Shown here: positions 7,671 through 17,189 of the stretch, in pieces
Layout of the letters: each line of letters opens with the position of its first letter
How positions within the stretch are numbered: position 1 is the stretch's first letter
Source: Bacteroidota bacterium
GTDB taxonomy: Bacteria; Bacteroidota; Bacteroidia; Bacteroidales; F082
Assembly: GCA_024279935.1 (NCBI GenBank)
Contig: JAJRQZ010000098.1
Span: 1 to 47,561 of the forward strand
Direction of reading: 5' to 3'
Length of the DNA: 47,561 nucleotides
Made by a program: the position numbers and the translations under genes
Notes under the pieces: generated by a model
What the model was told of the DNA's origin: nothing
The model's database searches: none
What the model saw: the letters and a program-made list of their open reading frames with translations, nothing else

Positions 7671-9926
7671 AAAAAATGGGACAATTATATTTTTGCGAAT
7701 TTTAATGCGCTTTCAAAATCGGAGGAAAAGGTATTCGCTTATATTAAAGAAAACAAAAACACGAAAATATTTTTTGATGCCGACGAGTATTATATTAACG
7801 AAAAAGAGCATGGCCTGCCGGAACAGGAGGCCGGTAAAAACATTAAGGACTTATTAAGGAAGTGGAAACTAAATAAATTCAACTATCTTACCAACAGACT
7901 AATAGGCTCTGTCAAAAACATAAATCTTTATGCCGTCCAATCACAGTTGGCACAAGTAAAGCTGGTTTCTAATCTGTTGTTCCCCAAAGGGAAAAATGTT
8001 GACCTGACAGAAACAGCTATTATTTTAGCCGATGAGAACCTGATTATCCCCTTGCTGAGCTCATTGACGGACAAGCATCCGCAAGGCGATGAAAAACTGA
8101 ATTATAACGTAACCCTAGGTTATCCATTATTGTTTAGCCCGCTAAAAGGCTTTATCAGCGATTGGTTCGACTTGATGATCAAATATAATCTGCATACGGC
8201 AAAACTCTTAAATACCAGAAGTTTACAGAAGTTATTCTTAAGCAATGTGTTGATTTCGGGATTAAGCACAGTGCAAAAGGAAGAGCTCAAGAAAATAAGG
8301 GATTATTTCATAAATGAAAATCTGAGTTATGTTGGGAGATCTGAGCTGCTCAAGCTTTTTGGCACAAGGGCAAAAAGCCTGATCGATTTGTCAGGCTTGC
8401 TTTTCGATGAGGTAGAAACAGCACTGGCACTTTTAACAAAACTGGGCGAGATACTTCTTAATCTGAGCTCAAATATCATCGGGACCGATACGGGAGATAC
8501 TATACTCAAGGAGCAGTTCAACAAGTTTTTTGGAATCTGCAAGCAGTTTGAGATGAGCGCAAGGGACAACCTGAGACACCTTGACCTCCAGACATTCTCC
8601 AATCTGTTTTTTCAGTTAGTTACCAACTACGAGATAAATTTAAAGGGTGAGCCACTGAGCGGGATTCAAATAATGGGAATGTTGGAGACTAGGGCGCTCG
8701 ATTTCAAGAACATAATCATAATTTCGGCTAATGAGGGAATTTTGCCGAGGGCGGCAAGCCCAGACAGTTTTATACCCTTTGATATAAGGAACTTTTACGG
8801 ATTACCTTTGCCCAAGGACAAAAACTCGGTAATGTCGTACCATTTTTTCCGATTGTTGCAATATGCACAAAATACCTCCATTATCTACAATCAATCGTCG
8901 GAAGGCACAGGGGTAGGCGAGCCAAGCAGGTTTTTAAGGCAAATAGAGCTCGAACTGGTTAAAACAAACAACAATATTAGTTTAAATAAATATGGGCTAA
9001 ACATCCCGGCCACACTGAACATTAACGAAATAAGCATAAACAAAACCGATTCGATAATAGAAAAATTAGAGCAGAAATCCATTTCCGGTTATTCGCCTTC
9101 CGCCCTAAACTCCTATATATCATGTAGTTTAAAGTTTTATTTTCAATACATCTTGAAGATCAGAAAGGAAAAGGAAATAGAGACCTCTATTGAATCGAAC
9201 ACATTTGGAAGCATTATCCACGATAGCCTTGAGGAGATTTATCATGATTTTGTCGGGAAGGAAATCAAGGCCGAGGAACTAAAAAACAAATTGAAGGATA
9301 TAGATGCTGTGTTGATAAAATATTTCGAGAAGCATTATAATGCGAAAAACATCCGGTTCGGTCAAAACTTGTTGATCTGGGAGGTTAGCAAACAATATAT
9401 CCGGAATTTTATAAAATTCGACATTCGAAGGCTGAAGGCACAGAGAATAGAAATAATCGGCCTTGAGGAAAAAGCCGAGCACAGCCTAAAAACAGCAAAG
9501 CGTGTTATTAAACTCTATGGCATCATCGATCGTATTGAAAAACCGCTTGACGGGAACACTCTGAGGATAGTTGATTATAAAACGGGGAAAGTGGAGCCCG
9601 GGAGCCTTAAACCCGGGACAGCCGGGGATTTATTTGGGAATTCTATGTATTCAAAGGCGTTCCAACTTGTTTTTTATAAGTTTCTTTACGAGAACAATCA
9701 CAAAACCGAGCTTGCTGTCGAAACAGGGATTATCAGTTTAAGAAACCTGAGCAACTCATTCATGAGGTTCGGTATCAAAGGTCTAAACGACGACATCTCA
9801 CCATATTTCGTCAATTCGTTAAATGAGTTATTCGACGAGATTTACAATCCCGACATAAGGTTCTCACAAACGGAAGACGAGAGAAATTGCGAATATTGTG
9901 ATTTTAAGGATATTTGCAACCGTTAA
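7104..9926 (+). pseudogene. AddB-like PD-(D/E)XK nuclease/helicase, one in-frame stop
   Basis: The 940-codon gene begins MKFLEKIAFEL and ends at 9926. The middle has the inactivated-helicase pattern of AddB (GMLETRALDFKN, SANEGILPR). The C-terminal nuclease has SGYSPSALNSYISC, FGSIIHDSLEEIY and GIIDRIEKP...IVDYKTG. Four cysteines (YISC and CEYCDFKDIC) fit the iron-sulfur staple of AddB-type nucleases. Such proteins pair with a UvrD-like partner to process double-strand breaks; no partner lies in the window. Codon 189 (7668-7670) is TAA and the same frame resumes at once with KKWDNYIFANFNAL, which looks family-like. This is a substitution, not a frameshift. A downstream start (TTG 7947) would make a 659-residue fragment. 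Confidence 0.8.
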
Positions 9927-9930
9927 TAAG

Positions 9931-11137
9931 TCAATGCGACAAAATCTCCTTTACCCTTCCGGACTTGCCCATTAAATGTGCAGCAAACAATTCGGCAAGT
10001 TTTGCGTTTACGGCATTCCCAAACTGTTTATATGCCTTTCTGTCGTCGGGATGAGTAATAAAGTCGTCCGGAAAGCTTTGCAAGCGGGCAGCTTCCCTTG
10101 GGCTTATCCGGCGCCTCAGACTGCCAACTATTGACGTTTGTGTAATTGCCACTAAGGCAGGGAAATACGTTGGTTTCTTAACTCTTAGCCCCGAAGGTCG
10201 GAACTGCATGATCGTATTCCAGATATCCCCGTCCGGATTTTTGCCGGCCTGCCATTCAAATTTTGCCTTTGCCCCATAAAACAATGGGTTTTTCCTCGCG
10301 TTCTCAAGCCATGCCTCCAATTGCGCTTGCTTACTTAAAAACAAGTCTTTGTTTTTTTTTGATGAAGGCCCTTTTCCACTTAGGGATATTATCGAGGTCT
10401 CCGTCATATAGGGCATCGGTAAAATACTCCGTCCAAACAGGGAATCCGGGCAGCTTGTCGCGGCAAATCTCAAAGAAATCGTTCCATATCCCTATCAAGG
10501 CGGCCTCTTCGTTTTTAAGCAGGTATTTCCCGATATTTTCAATTGCGTGGTTTTCAATCAAAATGCTGTCAATATCACATTCGGCTATATCTTTTTTATC
10601 GAAGACAAAAGGTTTGATGCTTCCCAGATCCTTACGCTTACAAAGTATAAACACCCTTTCCCGGAACTGGGGAATCCCGATATAATGCGGACTAAATATC
10701 ACCGGGAGGCCAGGGCAGTTATAGCCTATGAGCTCAAGATTGTATTTTATTGTTTTCCAGGTATTTCCATTATCATGGCCAGCAAGGTTCCTAACATTTT
10801 CAAGCAATAAATACTTAGGCCTGTGATATTTCGCAATCCTGACGATATCGAAAAACAAGGTACCTCGCGGATCGTTTATCCCCCCCCTGTTTCCCGCCTT
10901 CGAGAACGACTGGCATGGGAAGCCGGCACACAAAACATCGTGGGCCGGAATTTGTTTTTCGTCAATTTTAGTTATATCGCCCTCAGGCACAATCCCGAAA
11001 TTAATATTGTAAACCGTACGCGCGGCAGCATCTATCTCGGAGGCGAAGACACAGCTTCCTCCCAGGTTCGTCATCGCCAAATGAAAGCCGCCTATACCGG
11101 CAAATAAATCGATAAAACTAAATGAAGAAGATTTCAA
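9931..11137 (-). pseudogene. C5 DNA cytosine methyltransferase, frameshifted at an A9 tract
   Basis: All core motifs of a C5-methyltransferase are present: I DLFAGIGGFHLAM (10-22), IV GFPCQSFS with catalytic Cys75, VI ENVRNL (113-118), VIII QFRERVFIL, IX RRRISPREAARLQSFPDDF and X QFGNAVN. The first frame stops at 10331. Motifs IX and X and the target-recognition region are in the next frame, ending at 9931. The shift falls in nine T's (10352-10360; A9 in the gene). With eight the protein reads IKKNKDLFLSKQAQLEAW and is 401 residues. An off-state of a phase-variable gene, decay or a homopolymer error are all possible. No endonuclease is adjacent, so it is an orphan. It converges on the nuclease gene with a 4-bp gap. 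Confidence 0.85.
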
Positions 11138-11209
11138 ATTAACTTTGTTAATGGTAGTGCAAATATATTTATTTTAAAACAGCCTACCCAAACGCATTGC
11201 TAAATTAAT

Positions 11210-11217
11210 TACCTTTG
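11210..11217 (+). promoter_or_regulatory. Putative -7 box (TACCTTTG) upstream of tmRNA
   Basis: TACCTTTG fits the Bacteroidota -7 consensus TAnnTTTG and lies about 31 bases before the mature tmRNA 5' end. No well-placed -33 TTG is visible, so support is moderate. Confidence 0.4.
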
Positions 11218-11248
11218 CAAACTCTTTTTTAGAGTTCATGGAAATAAT

Positions 11249-11641
11249 GGGGCTGACCGGTTTTGACAGCATTAGAAAGGGTTAGTAAGCATGTCGGGTC
11301 TTGTGATTAAGCCCGTAAAAACGTGTCACGCAATTTTTATTTGGCGAAAATAATTTTGCTCTCGCAGCCTAATCGAACTATAGTAGATTGGCTTAATCCC
11401 TGCACAAGGTGCGGGACGAGACGGTTCGCAGGTGGACAAGTCTGATTCCGTCCTGGCCACGAGTCGCACGCAAGTTCGGACTAGTTGTATTAGGGTTCCG
11501 ATAATACAATGAATTTCAGGAACTAAGGTATTGTTTAGGGTGTTTGTTTCCTTGCTATACTCTAAAACCAACAACAAAATAAACATGTAGAAAGCTAATT
11601 GGTTCAATGTTTGGACGAGGGTTCGAATCCCTCCAGCTCCA
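11249..11641 (+). ncRNA. ssrA: tmRNA (transfer-messenger RNA)
   Basis: One-piece tmRNA of about 393 bases that rescues stalled ribosomes. The 5' end GGGGCTG pairs with CAGCTCC at the 3' end (7 bp with one G-U), and the 3' end carries the T-arm GGTTCGAATCC. The tag frame is at 11343-11372: GGC GAA AAT AAT TTT GCT CTC GCA GCC TAA, encoding GENNFALAA after the charged alanine. The final CCA is not encoded. A hairpin closed by AACCAA/TTGGTT (11656-11687) follows. It lies between the methyltransferase, on the other strand, and tRNA-Arg. Confidence 0.95.
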
Positions 11642-11655
11642 CAAGTTGATTTGCG

Positions 11656-11687
11656 AACCAATGTCTGTCTGGGGAACAGGCTTGGTT
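11656..11687 (+). terminator. Hairpin after tmRNA, possible terminator or processing site
   Basis: AACCAA (11656-11661) pairs with TTGGTT (11682-11687), with an inner CTGT/ACAG helix, followed by TTATC. It lies 15 bases past the tmRNA. The T tract is short, so termination may be partial and tRNA-Arg may be co-transcribed. Confidence 0.4.
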
Positions 11688-11713
11688 TATCAAAAACGCA
11701 AATTGCCGAAAAA

Positions 11714-11785
11714 GGTCCCGTAGTTCAATGGATAGAATTTCAGATTCCGGTTCTGAAGATATGGGTTCGAATCCCGTCGGGATCA
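11714..11785 (+). tRNA. tRNA-Arg (anticodon CCG)
   Basis: 72 bases fold as a cloverleaf. The acceptor GGTCCCG pairs with CGGGATC, and the anticodon stem TCAGA/TCTGA encloses TTCCGGT with anticodon CCG, reading CGG codons. The T-arm is GGGTTCGAATCCC and the discriminator base is A. CCA is not encoded. Confidence 0.95.
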
Positions 11786-11847
11786 CAAATAAAGCGACCT
11801 GAGACCAATATGCTTCATCAGATCCAGACATCCAATACTAACGCAAA

Positions 11848-11874
11848 CTAATCTGCAAGGGTTTTGTAGATTAG
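11848..11874 (+). terminator. Hairpin downstream of tRNA-Arg
   Basis: An 11-bp stem, CTAATCTGCAA/TTGTAGATTAG (one G-T wobble), encloses a 5-base loop and is followed by CTTTAAAT. The position fits the end of the tmRNA-tRNA transcript; the T tract is weak. Confidence 0.5.
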
Positions 11875-11929
11875 CTTTAAATCAGAATAGGGGTAAATAG
11901 TCTGGTGTTCATTTAAAAAGTCACATAAT

Positions 11930-12900
11930 TTAAGACCGTTGCATGGAAAACAGTCAAAAAAAGTCTTCAAAAAAGATGCATATATACTTGTTTATCAATA
12001 TATAAAGGCGCTTATATGCTATATGAAATTACATAAAGACCCACACTTTAGCAAACAGTATTTGCGATTTGCGAACACGAAAGATAAAAACAACATTTTT
12101 CACTCAGATCAACACGCTTATTGATTGGAAGGAAATAAGTAGATTAATAGACAAAGACTATTCAAGAGGTAAAAGCGCGACAGGAAAACCGTCATATGAT
12201 GGTGTTTTATTATTCAAGATGTGCTTGCTGCAAAACTGGTATGGTTTGAGTGATTATGAAATTGAGGACAGAATTAACGACAGTATCTCTTTTAGTTATT
12301 TCTGTGGGATGACAATAGAACAGGCATCGCCAGACCATAGCACATTAAGTCGTTTCCGAACAGCCTTAACAAAAACAGGAACCTTTGAAAAGTTGTTTAA
12401 ATCCATAAACCTGCAATTGGAGCACAATAATATAATTTGTTTATATTAATTAGAAAGTCCCCCACCTATTAATCGAAAAGTATACCACTTAGAAAACCTT
12501 AAAAGTCGAAAAACGACGTTCAATAAAAATGATAAGTATGTAATACTAAGCAAAAAAGAATAAACCCCTCACAAAATGGGAAAAGCGATTTAACAAATTA
12601 ATAGGTAAAACAAGATTTAAAGTCGAGCGCACCTTTGGAGGAATCAAGCGATGGTTCCCCGGTGGCATAGCCCGATATCGCGGAATGCAAAAGATGCACA
12701 CCCAGAATCTGATGGAAGCAATTTGTTATAATTTATACCGGAGTCCCGGGATAGTTGCGTCCAATAGTAAAAAATAAGGGATATTATCATGATAATGAGG
12801 CTTATATGTGCTAATAAAATGATAAAACCAGTCGAAAAAAGTAAAAATTCAAAGGATTTTTGAAAAATCAAGGATTTACTATGTTATGCAACGGTCTTAA
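11930..12900 (+). mobile_element. Decayed IS5-type insertion sequence
   Basis: The element is bounded by a perfect 15-bp inverted repeat: TTAAGACCGTTGCAT (11930-11944) and ATGCAACGGTCTTAA (12886-12900). Inside lie the N- and C-terminal parts of an IS5-family DDE transposase in different frames, with most of the catalytic core missing, so it cannot move by itself. Near the right end are two AT palindromes: ATTATCATGATAAT (12783-12796) and GATTTTTGAAAAATC (12855-12869). A TA at each edge could be a 2-bp target duplication, but this is weak. Confidence 0.8.
12069..12777 (+). pseudogene. IS5-family transposase remnant
   Basis: The N-terminal half (12069-12449) contains the DUF772-type domain: FFTQINTLIDW, GKPSYDGVLLFKMCLLQNWY and DHSTLSRFRTAL. 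Homology is lost after LEHNNI. A short second segment in another frame (VYHLENLKS...) may be residual. From about 12562 a third stretch in another frame gives NKPLTKWEKRFNKLIG, KVERTFGGIKRWFPGG and TQNLMEAICYNLYRS, the normal C-terminus, stopping at 12777. The central DDE region is largely deleted and there is at least one frameshift, so it is not functional. Confidence 0.8.
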
Positions 12901-13013
12901 TTTTTTCGCTGCTTCATTTGCTCTTGGCGTTGAGAGGGAGTGCAAAATTATTGTAAGTGTTTTGTTGTTGTAATCAAGGACACTGTCTGTTTATACAGTT
13001 TTTAGGATGCTCC

Positions 13014-13919
13014 CTAATTCATTTTCAGCCTTGTCTGCTTGAAGTCATACAACCAATCAAAAGCACCTACTGTATTATCCCATATTTTCCAAGAGTCAAA
13101 GACATATGCAATTGCTTCATTTTTATCTCCTCTGCCAATATATTGAGGCTGTTCTTTCGGCATTTTTTTTATTCCCAACATATAATCAATAACAAATCCA
13201 TTACTTTTATATGCTTTCAGCAATGATTTGTCAGTTATACTTGTACGTCCTTTTTTCTTAAAGTTATACAGTGCATTATTAAAATTCCATACCGCACAAT
13301 CTTCTTCTTTGCTATTTTTTATAAATGCTTCAAATTTGGTTAAATCCTTTTTTCCAAGTAACAAAGTTGACAATAAATATCTAATCCCTTGATTGTCATT
13401 AGGGTTTAATTCAAACATTTCCTCATAAATTTCAATAGCTTTATCAACTTCGTTTTTTACATAGAAGCAGTCTGCAAGTCCAGCTTTTGCTCTCATATAA
13501 GGTCGTGTCTCTAACATTCCCCAGAAATATCCTTTTTCTTCTTTGAAGAATTTCTTTCCAAGTGTTTTCTCACCTGCTTTTACCGCTTTTTCATATAACT
13601 TTATTGCTTTATCAATATCCTTTTCTATACTTGCCAAATAATTGTATGCGTCTGCATTATTCGAGTCTAATTCAAGGGCTTGTTTTATTAACTTCTTTGC
13701 TTTTGAAACAGGTTGTTCGCTTGCTTCATAAACTAAATCTTGTGAACGTCCCTTTTTATCAGTTCTTTCCGGCAAATCATCAAGGCTTTGTCCCATAATA
13801 TTCTTCAAAAAGTCATTTAGCTCTTCTGTTGACTTAAAATCTTGCTTTTTAATTTCTTCCATTAATTTTGCAAGGTCCTTTTCTGTATTCATTCTGTCAG
13901 TATTTTTCTTTTTGCTCAT
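13014..13919 (-). CDS. TPR repeat protein, probably acquired
   Basis: This 301-residue soluble protein has no signal peptide. It has a charged N-terminus (1-55), then tetratricopeptide repeats: AKKLIKQALELDSNNADAYN, DKAIKLYEKAVKAGEK and DKAIEIYEEMFELNPND. The C-terminal part has GRGDKNEAIAYV and resembles the repeat protein ST7 and bacterial TPR proteins of unknown role. It differs from its neighbours: it is visibly more AT-rich in codon use and has a strong Shine-Dalgarno (AAGAGGA) 5-6 bases before the ATG, unusual in Bacteroidota. It also has a GTTAGGC motif 16 bases upstream of its start, beside a long inverted repeat, as in integron cassettes. An IS remnant lies just downstream. The function is unknown. 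Confidence 0.75.
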   Translation of the reverse strand: MSKKKNTDRMNTEKDLAKLMEEIKKQDFKSTEELNDFLKNIMGQSLDDLPERTDKKGRSQDLVYEASEQPVSKAKKLIKQALELDSNNADAYNYLASIEKDIDKAIKLYEKAVKAGEKTLGKKFFKEEKGYFWGMLETRPYMRAKAGLADCFYVKNEVDKAIEIYEEMFELNPNDNQGIRYLLSTLLLGKKDLTKFEAFIKNSKEEDCAVWNFNNALYNFKKKGRTSITDKSLLKAYKSNGFVIDYMLGIKKMPKEQPQYIGRGDKNEAIAYVFDSWKIWDNTVGAFDWLYDFKQTRLKMN

Positions 13920-13935
13920 AGTTTCCTCTTATTTT

Positions 13936-14006
13936 GCCTAACGATGTATATAAACAATAGCCGAAATAGCAGTAATATCAAGTCGGCTCAAGATTAATGC
14001 TTGTTT
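13936..14006 (-). repeat. attC-like imperfect inverted repeat upstream of the TPR gene
   Basis: On the plus strand there is GCCTAAC (13936-13942), then AAACAA (13952-13957) and AGCCGA (13959-13964), pairing with TCGGCT (13983-13988) and TTGTTT (14001-14006). Read on the minus strand it ends in GTTAGGC, which fits the integron core site GTTRRRY, 16 bases before the TPR start codon. The opposite RYYYAAC core is not evident, so attC identity is tentative. Confidence 0.35.
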
Positions 14007-14748
14007 AAAACCTATACCCCAGCTGTAGCATATACCTCATACCGAAGCCAAGGTTTGTTGAAACGCCCGTGCTGTTGAAGCCTCCCTTATTCACCAATTC
14101 GGGCAAAAGCGGGTATTTTGCCAATAAAATATCGCGGATCGCGTTTAGGTATTCGTTGTTCTCATCAACCGTCAAATCGCCGCCCAGGCCAATCTTGCCC
14201 GAATAAACAGAAAAAGAAGGCCCTATGAATATAAGGTCGATGGTAAATTTTTCCTTTATAACAAACTGATAACCAATTTCCACACCGGCACTTACAATTG
14301 CGATTTCCGCCCTAAGGTTTAAGGACCCTTGGGCCAGGTCGCCATTGAAGACTTCTATATCATTCTCAAAACCGGTATAATGGAAAGAGCCGTAAGGCCC
14401 CCAATAAAGCCCGTCGGGGGCATAGCCTTTATTTCTCTTCTTAAAATAATAGCGATAATCGCCGGAAACAGTGAAGCCCCAGTTGTTACGCGCCGCCTTG
14501 ATGTTCAAGCTGTCGTAAATACCCGACGAGGGCAAAACGAAATAACCGGCATTAACCGAGAAGGCCCTATAAGGCTTCAGCACCCTTTCGTAAGAGAAAT
14601 TTATATTTCTGGAAGACCAAAGCACAAATGGTGTCAGGTTCCATTTAATAGTGTTCCTCCTATAGTCGGCAGGAACGACACTATCGTTTTGCGGGAACGA
14701 ATTAATCGCGAAAACCGACAAAACAAAAACTATAATTAGTTTCTTCAT
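14005..14748 (-). CDS. Outer-membrane beta-barrel protein
   Basis: 247 residues with a signal peptide (MKKLIIVFVLSVFAINSFPQ), alternating aromatic beta strands and a C-terminal YMLQLGYRF ending in Phe, as in Bacteroidota outer-membrane barrels. The amphipathic strands (e.g. INFSYERVLKPYRAFSVNAG) resemble DUF3575-type porins. It starts 2 bases after the TonB-dependent receptor and is probably its operon partner; a dedicated role in uptake at the outer membrane is inferred. No substrate can be read from the sequence. Confidence 0.75.
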   Translation of the reverse strand: MKKLIIVFVLSVFAINSFPQNDSVVPADYRRNTIKWNLTPFVLWSSRNINFSYERVLKPYRAFSVNAGYFVLPSSGIYDSLNIKAARNNWGFTVSGDYRYYFKKRNKGYAPDGLYWGPYGSFHYTGFENDIEVFNGDLAQGSLNLRAEIAIVSAGVEIGYQFVIKEKFTIDLIFIGPSFSVYSGKIGLGGDLTVDENNEYLNAIRDILLAKYPLLPELVNKGGFNSTGVSTNLGFGMRYMLQLGYRF

Positions 14749-14750
14749 AA

Positions 14751-17171
14751 CTAAATATTCAAACTATATTGCAAAGTAAAACTCCTCATCGGCTCTGCCT
14801 TCAGCGGCCTCAATGAATATCTTCTGTTAAAAACATTATCCGATATTATGGCAATCTTATGATATTGCCCTAACTTATAACTCAATCTTGCATCGACAAC
14901 TGTATTTCCATTATTGAAATTCTCATAATAATTCCTATACAATATCGGCTGCAAGGTTCCGCCGGAGGCTACCGTTGCATCCTCAAAATCAAAAATCGCC
15001 TTATCGAGATTCTCGATCTTGCTAAAATATTTCAGGCTAAAGCCGAAAGAAAATTTCTTAAAGGCAAGCTCCACATCCATTTTAACCGTATGAACGAAAC
15101 GATATTTCAGTATTCCCCCCGATGGGTCAACACTTGTCGAGTTATAGCTGAACTCGGTATTTCCTCCGGGATTATAGTCATTTGCAAACACCAGATCAGG
15201 ATCCAGGGTTATGGGCATCACGTAAGTATATCCGAAGAGCGTAAATATCTGAAAGTCATCATTGATCCTCGCCTGGGAATTTACCGACAAGTCGATACCG
15301 GTAATCCTTGATTGCCCGGTATTTACAAACTTGAACCCGGCAATGGCAAATTCATAAGTGGGGTCCCAGAAACCGAATAAATACTCGACCGTGTTCTGAT
15401 ATTCCTGATAGAAAAAGGCTACATCAAGATAGCCATAAAACTTTGCGAATTTAAAGCCCTGTTTAATGCCCGCTTCGGCGTTCCAGCTTGTTTCGGGCTT
15501 TAGTGCCGGGTTATTGAAAACCCCGAAGCTGCCAACCCGTGTGCGGATATACCGCTCGGTTATGCTCGGAAAACGGTAACCCTGGCCTATGGAAGTCCTG
15601 AAATAGGTTTCCTGCCCTAATTTCAGGGAAGCGCCCAAACGAAGAATCGGCTTGGTATCCCTGATGCTGTCATTTAAACGGAAATGCTCCAGGCGCGCGC
15701 CGGCAGAAAAGTTCAAGGCGTTGCCGAACTTCTTTTCAATTTCCATGTATAAAGATGCATTCCAGATCGAATTATCCGGCGATCCGGAAGCGTCGTACAT
15801 ATTGGCGTTCGAATGAGTATAGTTGCTCGAAAGGCCGCCAATGAAATCCAAGCCGCCCAGGTTAGAAAAGCTCCTTGAAAACCGGTATTCGTTAAAAAGC
15901 ATGAAAACCTTGTTCGACTGATTGTTATTAGCCTTATTATCAGATGAGTATATTCTATTCTTGATTTGGTGCTTAACTCCTGTCCCCGAATAAAAATTCA
16001 AATACGGGTCAACATAAAACGTAAGCTTATCGGCCAGCAGGACAGCCCCCGGATAAGCACGGTAAAAACCGGCAGTATCGTCTAGCCATGCCAGGGCAGT
16101 ACTGGTCTTCGAGTACATTATATTTCCGTTTAATCCATAGTCGAGGCCTTTATATTTCTTTGACCTGCGCCTTAGGTTAAAATTAAACCTTGCCCTTTTG
16201 TTTTTCATGTCATCATCGGAAATATCACTGCTGTCGCTTACCAGAGGCAAAGGCACGGGTGCGCCGATATAACTTCTGTCTCCCATGATTGCCCCTCCTA
16301 TTACCAAATCGGTATTGCCGTCATGAATCCTTCGCGAATGAAGAAAGCTTATTCCGTTTTGATAGTTAATGCCGGACCACCATTTCCGGGCCGGATCCGA
16401 AGGCGCATCATAAAATCCTCCGTAAAGCCTAACTTTTGTTGCGGGTTTTATCCCGGGATAAACCGTTCTTATATATATTGCCCCGCTCAGGGCGGCAGAG
16501 CCCGAGAGCACTGAGGAGGCTCCTTTTACTATTTCTATTTGTTTAATGTTCTCGACGGGGATAAGTGACCAGTCGGGTTTCCCGGCATCGGCGGAGCTTA
16601 TCGGCATATCATCGACAAAAACAGCGACCTTGCTTCCGACACCGAAAGTAAAACCGCTGCCACCCCTTATTTGTGGCTCCTCGTCCAAAATCGTTAATCC
16701 TGGAGTCAGGTTTAGGATGCTCTCGACCGAAATTGTGTTGCGGGCATCGATCAGCCTGGGCTTCATCACCTCTACTGAAACTGTTTGCTCCTCGATACTT
16801 TTGTCAAATTTACCGGCCCTAACAATAACCTCATCAAACTGAACGCTAAAGTATTCCATTTTAAAATCATGGGACACCTCCTCCCCTGCCTTAACAACAA
16901 TCTCTATCTCAATGGTCTTCATGCCGGTATATGAACAAGCGAACAGATGTTTGCCCGCATCGACCTCCACCTTGAAATGGCCGTTAAAATCAGAGACCGT
17001 CCCTATCGACAAATCACTTTTGAGATAAACATTGGCGCCGATCAGGGATTCACCGGTCTTGCCATCGCTAATCCTTCCGCTGAAAATACCAACTTGGGAT
17101 TTAGCAGCATTAATAAGCATAAGTATGAGAACTAATGCAAAAACTACTTTTTGATTGATAAGTTTAGACAA
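14751..17171 (-). CDS. TonB-dependent outer-membrane receptor
   Basis: 806 residues. A signal peptide is followed by a carboxypeptidase-regulatory-like domain (GRISDGKTGESLIGANVYL, ~30-110). Then comes the plug (~125-235), with PQIRGGSGFTFGVGSKVAVF and IKQIEIVKGASSVLSGSAA, and a 22-stranded barrel ending SFTLQYSLNI. It imports a large ligand across the outer membrane using the proton motive force through TonB. The size is that of FecA/BtuB-like receptors, not the ~1000-residue SusC type, and no SusD partner is present, so glycan uptake is less likely than a metal complex or cofactor. It is preceded by a T9SS-secreted protein gene (18 bases) and followed by a barrel protein gene (2 bases). Confidence 0.9.
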   Translation of the reverse strand: MSKLINQKVVFALVLILMLINAAKSQVGIFSGRISDGKTGESLIGANVYLKSDLSIGTVSDFNGHFKVEVDAGKHLFACSYTGMKTIEIEIVVKAGEEVSHDFKMEYFSVQFDEVIVRAGKFDKSIEEQTVSVEVMKPRLIDARNTISVESILNLTPGLTILDEEPQIRGGSGFTFGVGSKVAVFVDDMPISSADAGKPDWSLIPVENIKQIEIVKGASSVLSGSAALSGAIYIRTVYPGIKPATKVRLYGGFYDAPSDPARKWWSGINYQNGISFLHSRRIHDGNTDLVIGGAIMGDRSYIGAPVPLPLVSDSSDISDDDMKNKRARFNFNLRRRSKKYKGLDYGLNGNIMYSKTSTALAWLDDTAGFYRAYPGAVLLADKLTFYVDPYLNFYSGTGVKHQIKNRIYSSDNKANNNQSNKVFMLFNEYRFSRSFSNLGGLDFIGGLSSNYTHSNANMYDASGSPDNSIWNASLYMEIEKKFGNALNFSAGARLEHFRLNDSIRDTKPILRLGASLKLGQETYFRTSIGQGYRFPSITERYIRTRVGSFGVFNNPALKPETSWNAEAGIKQGFKFAKFYGYLDVAFFYQEYQNTVEYLFGFWDPTYEFAIAGFKFVNTGQSRITGIDLSVNSQARINDDFQIFTLFGYTYVMPITLDPDLVFANDYNPGGNTEFSYNSTSVDPSGGILKYRFVHTVKMDVELAFKKFSFGFSLKYFSKIENLDKAIFDFEDATVASGGTLQPILYRNYYENFNNGNTVVDARLSYKLGQYHKIAIISDNVFNRRYSLRPLKAEPMRSFTLQYSLNI

Positions 17172-17189
17172 TTCAGAATGTTTTGTGGT

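Noticed and set aside
9924-9933. Restriction-modification system formed by the nuclease and the methyltransferase
   Set aside because: The nuclease has AddB-type helicase remnants and an Fe-S PD-(D/E)XK domain typical of recombination, and belongs to the upstream operon on the other strand.
11939-12124. 61-codon frame at the left end of the IS remnant
   Set aside because: It overlaps the transposase N-terminus in a shifted frame; its end (NNIFHSDQHAY) is the frame-shadow of TTFFTQINTL.
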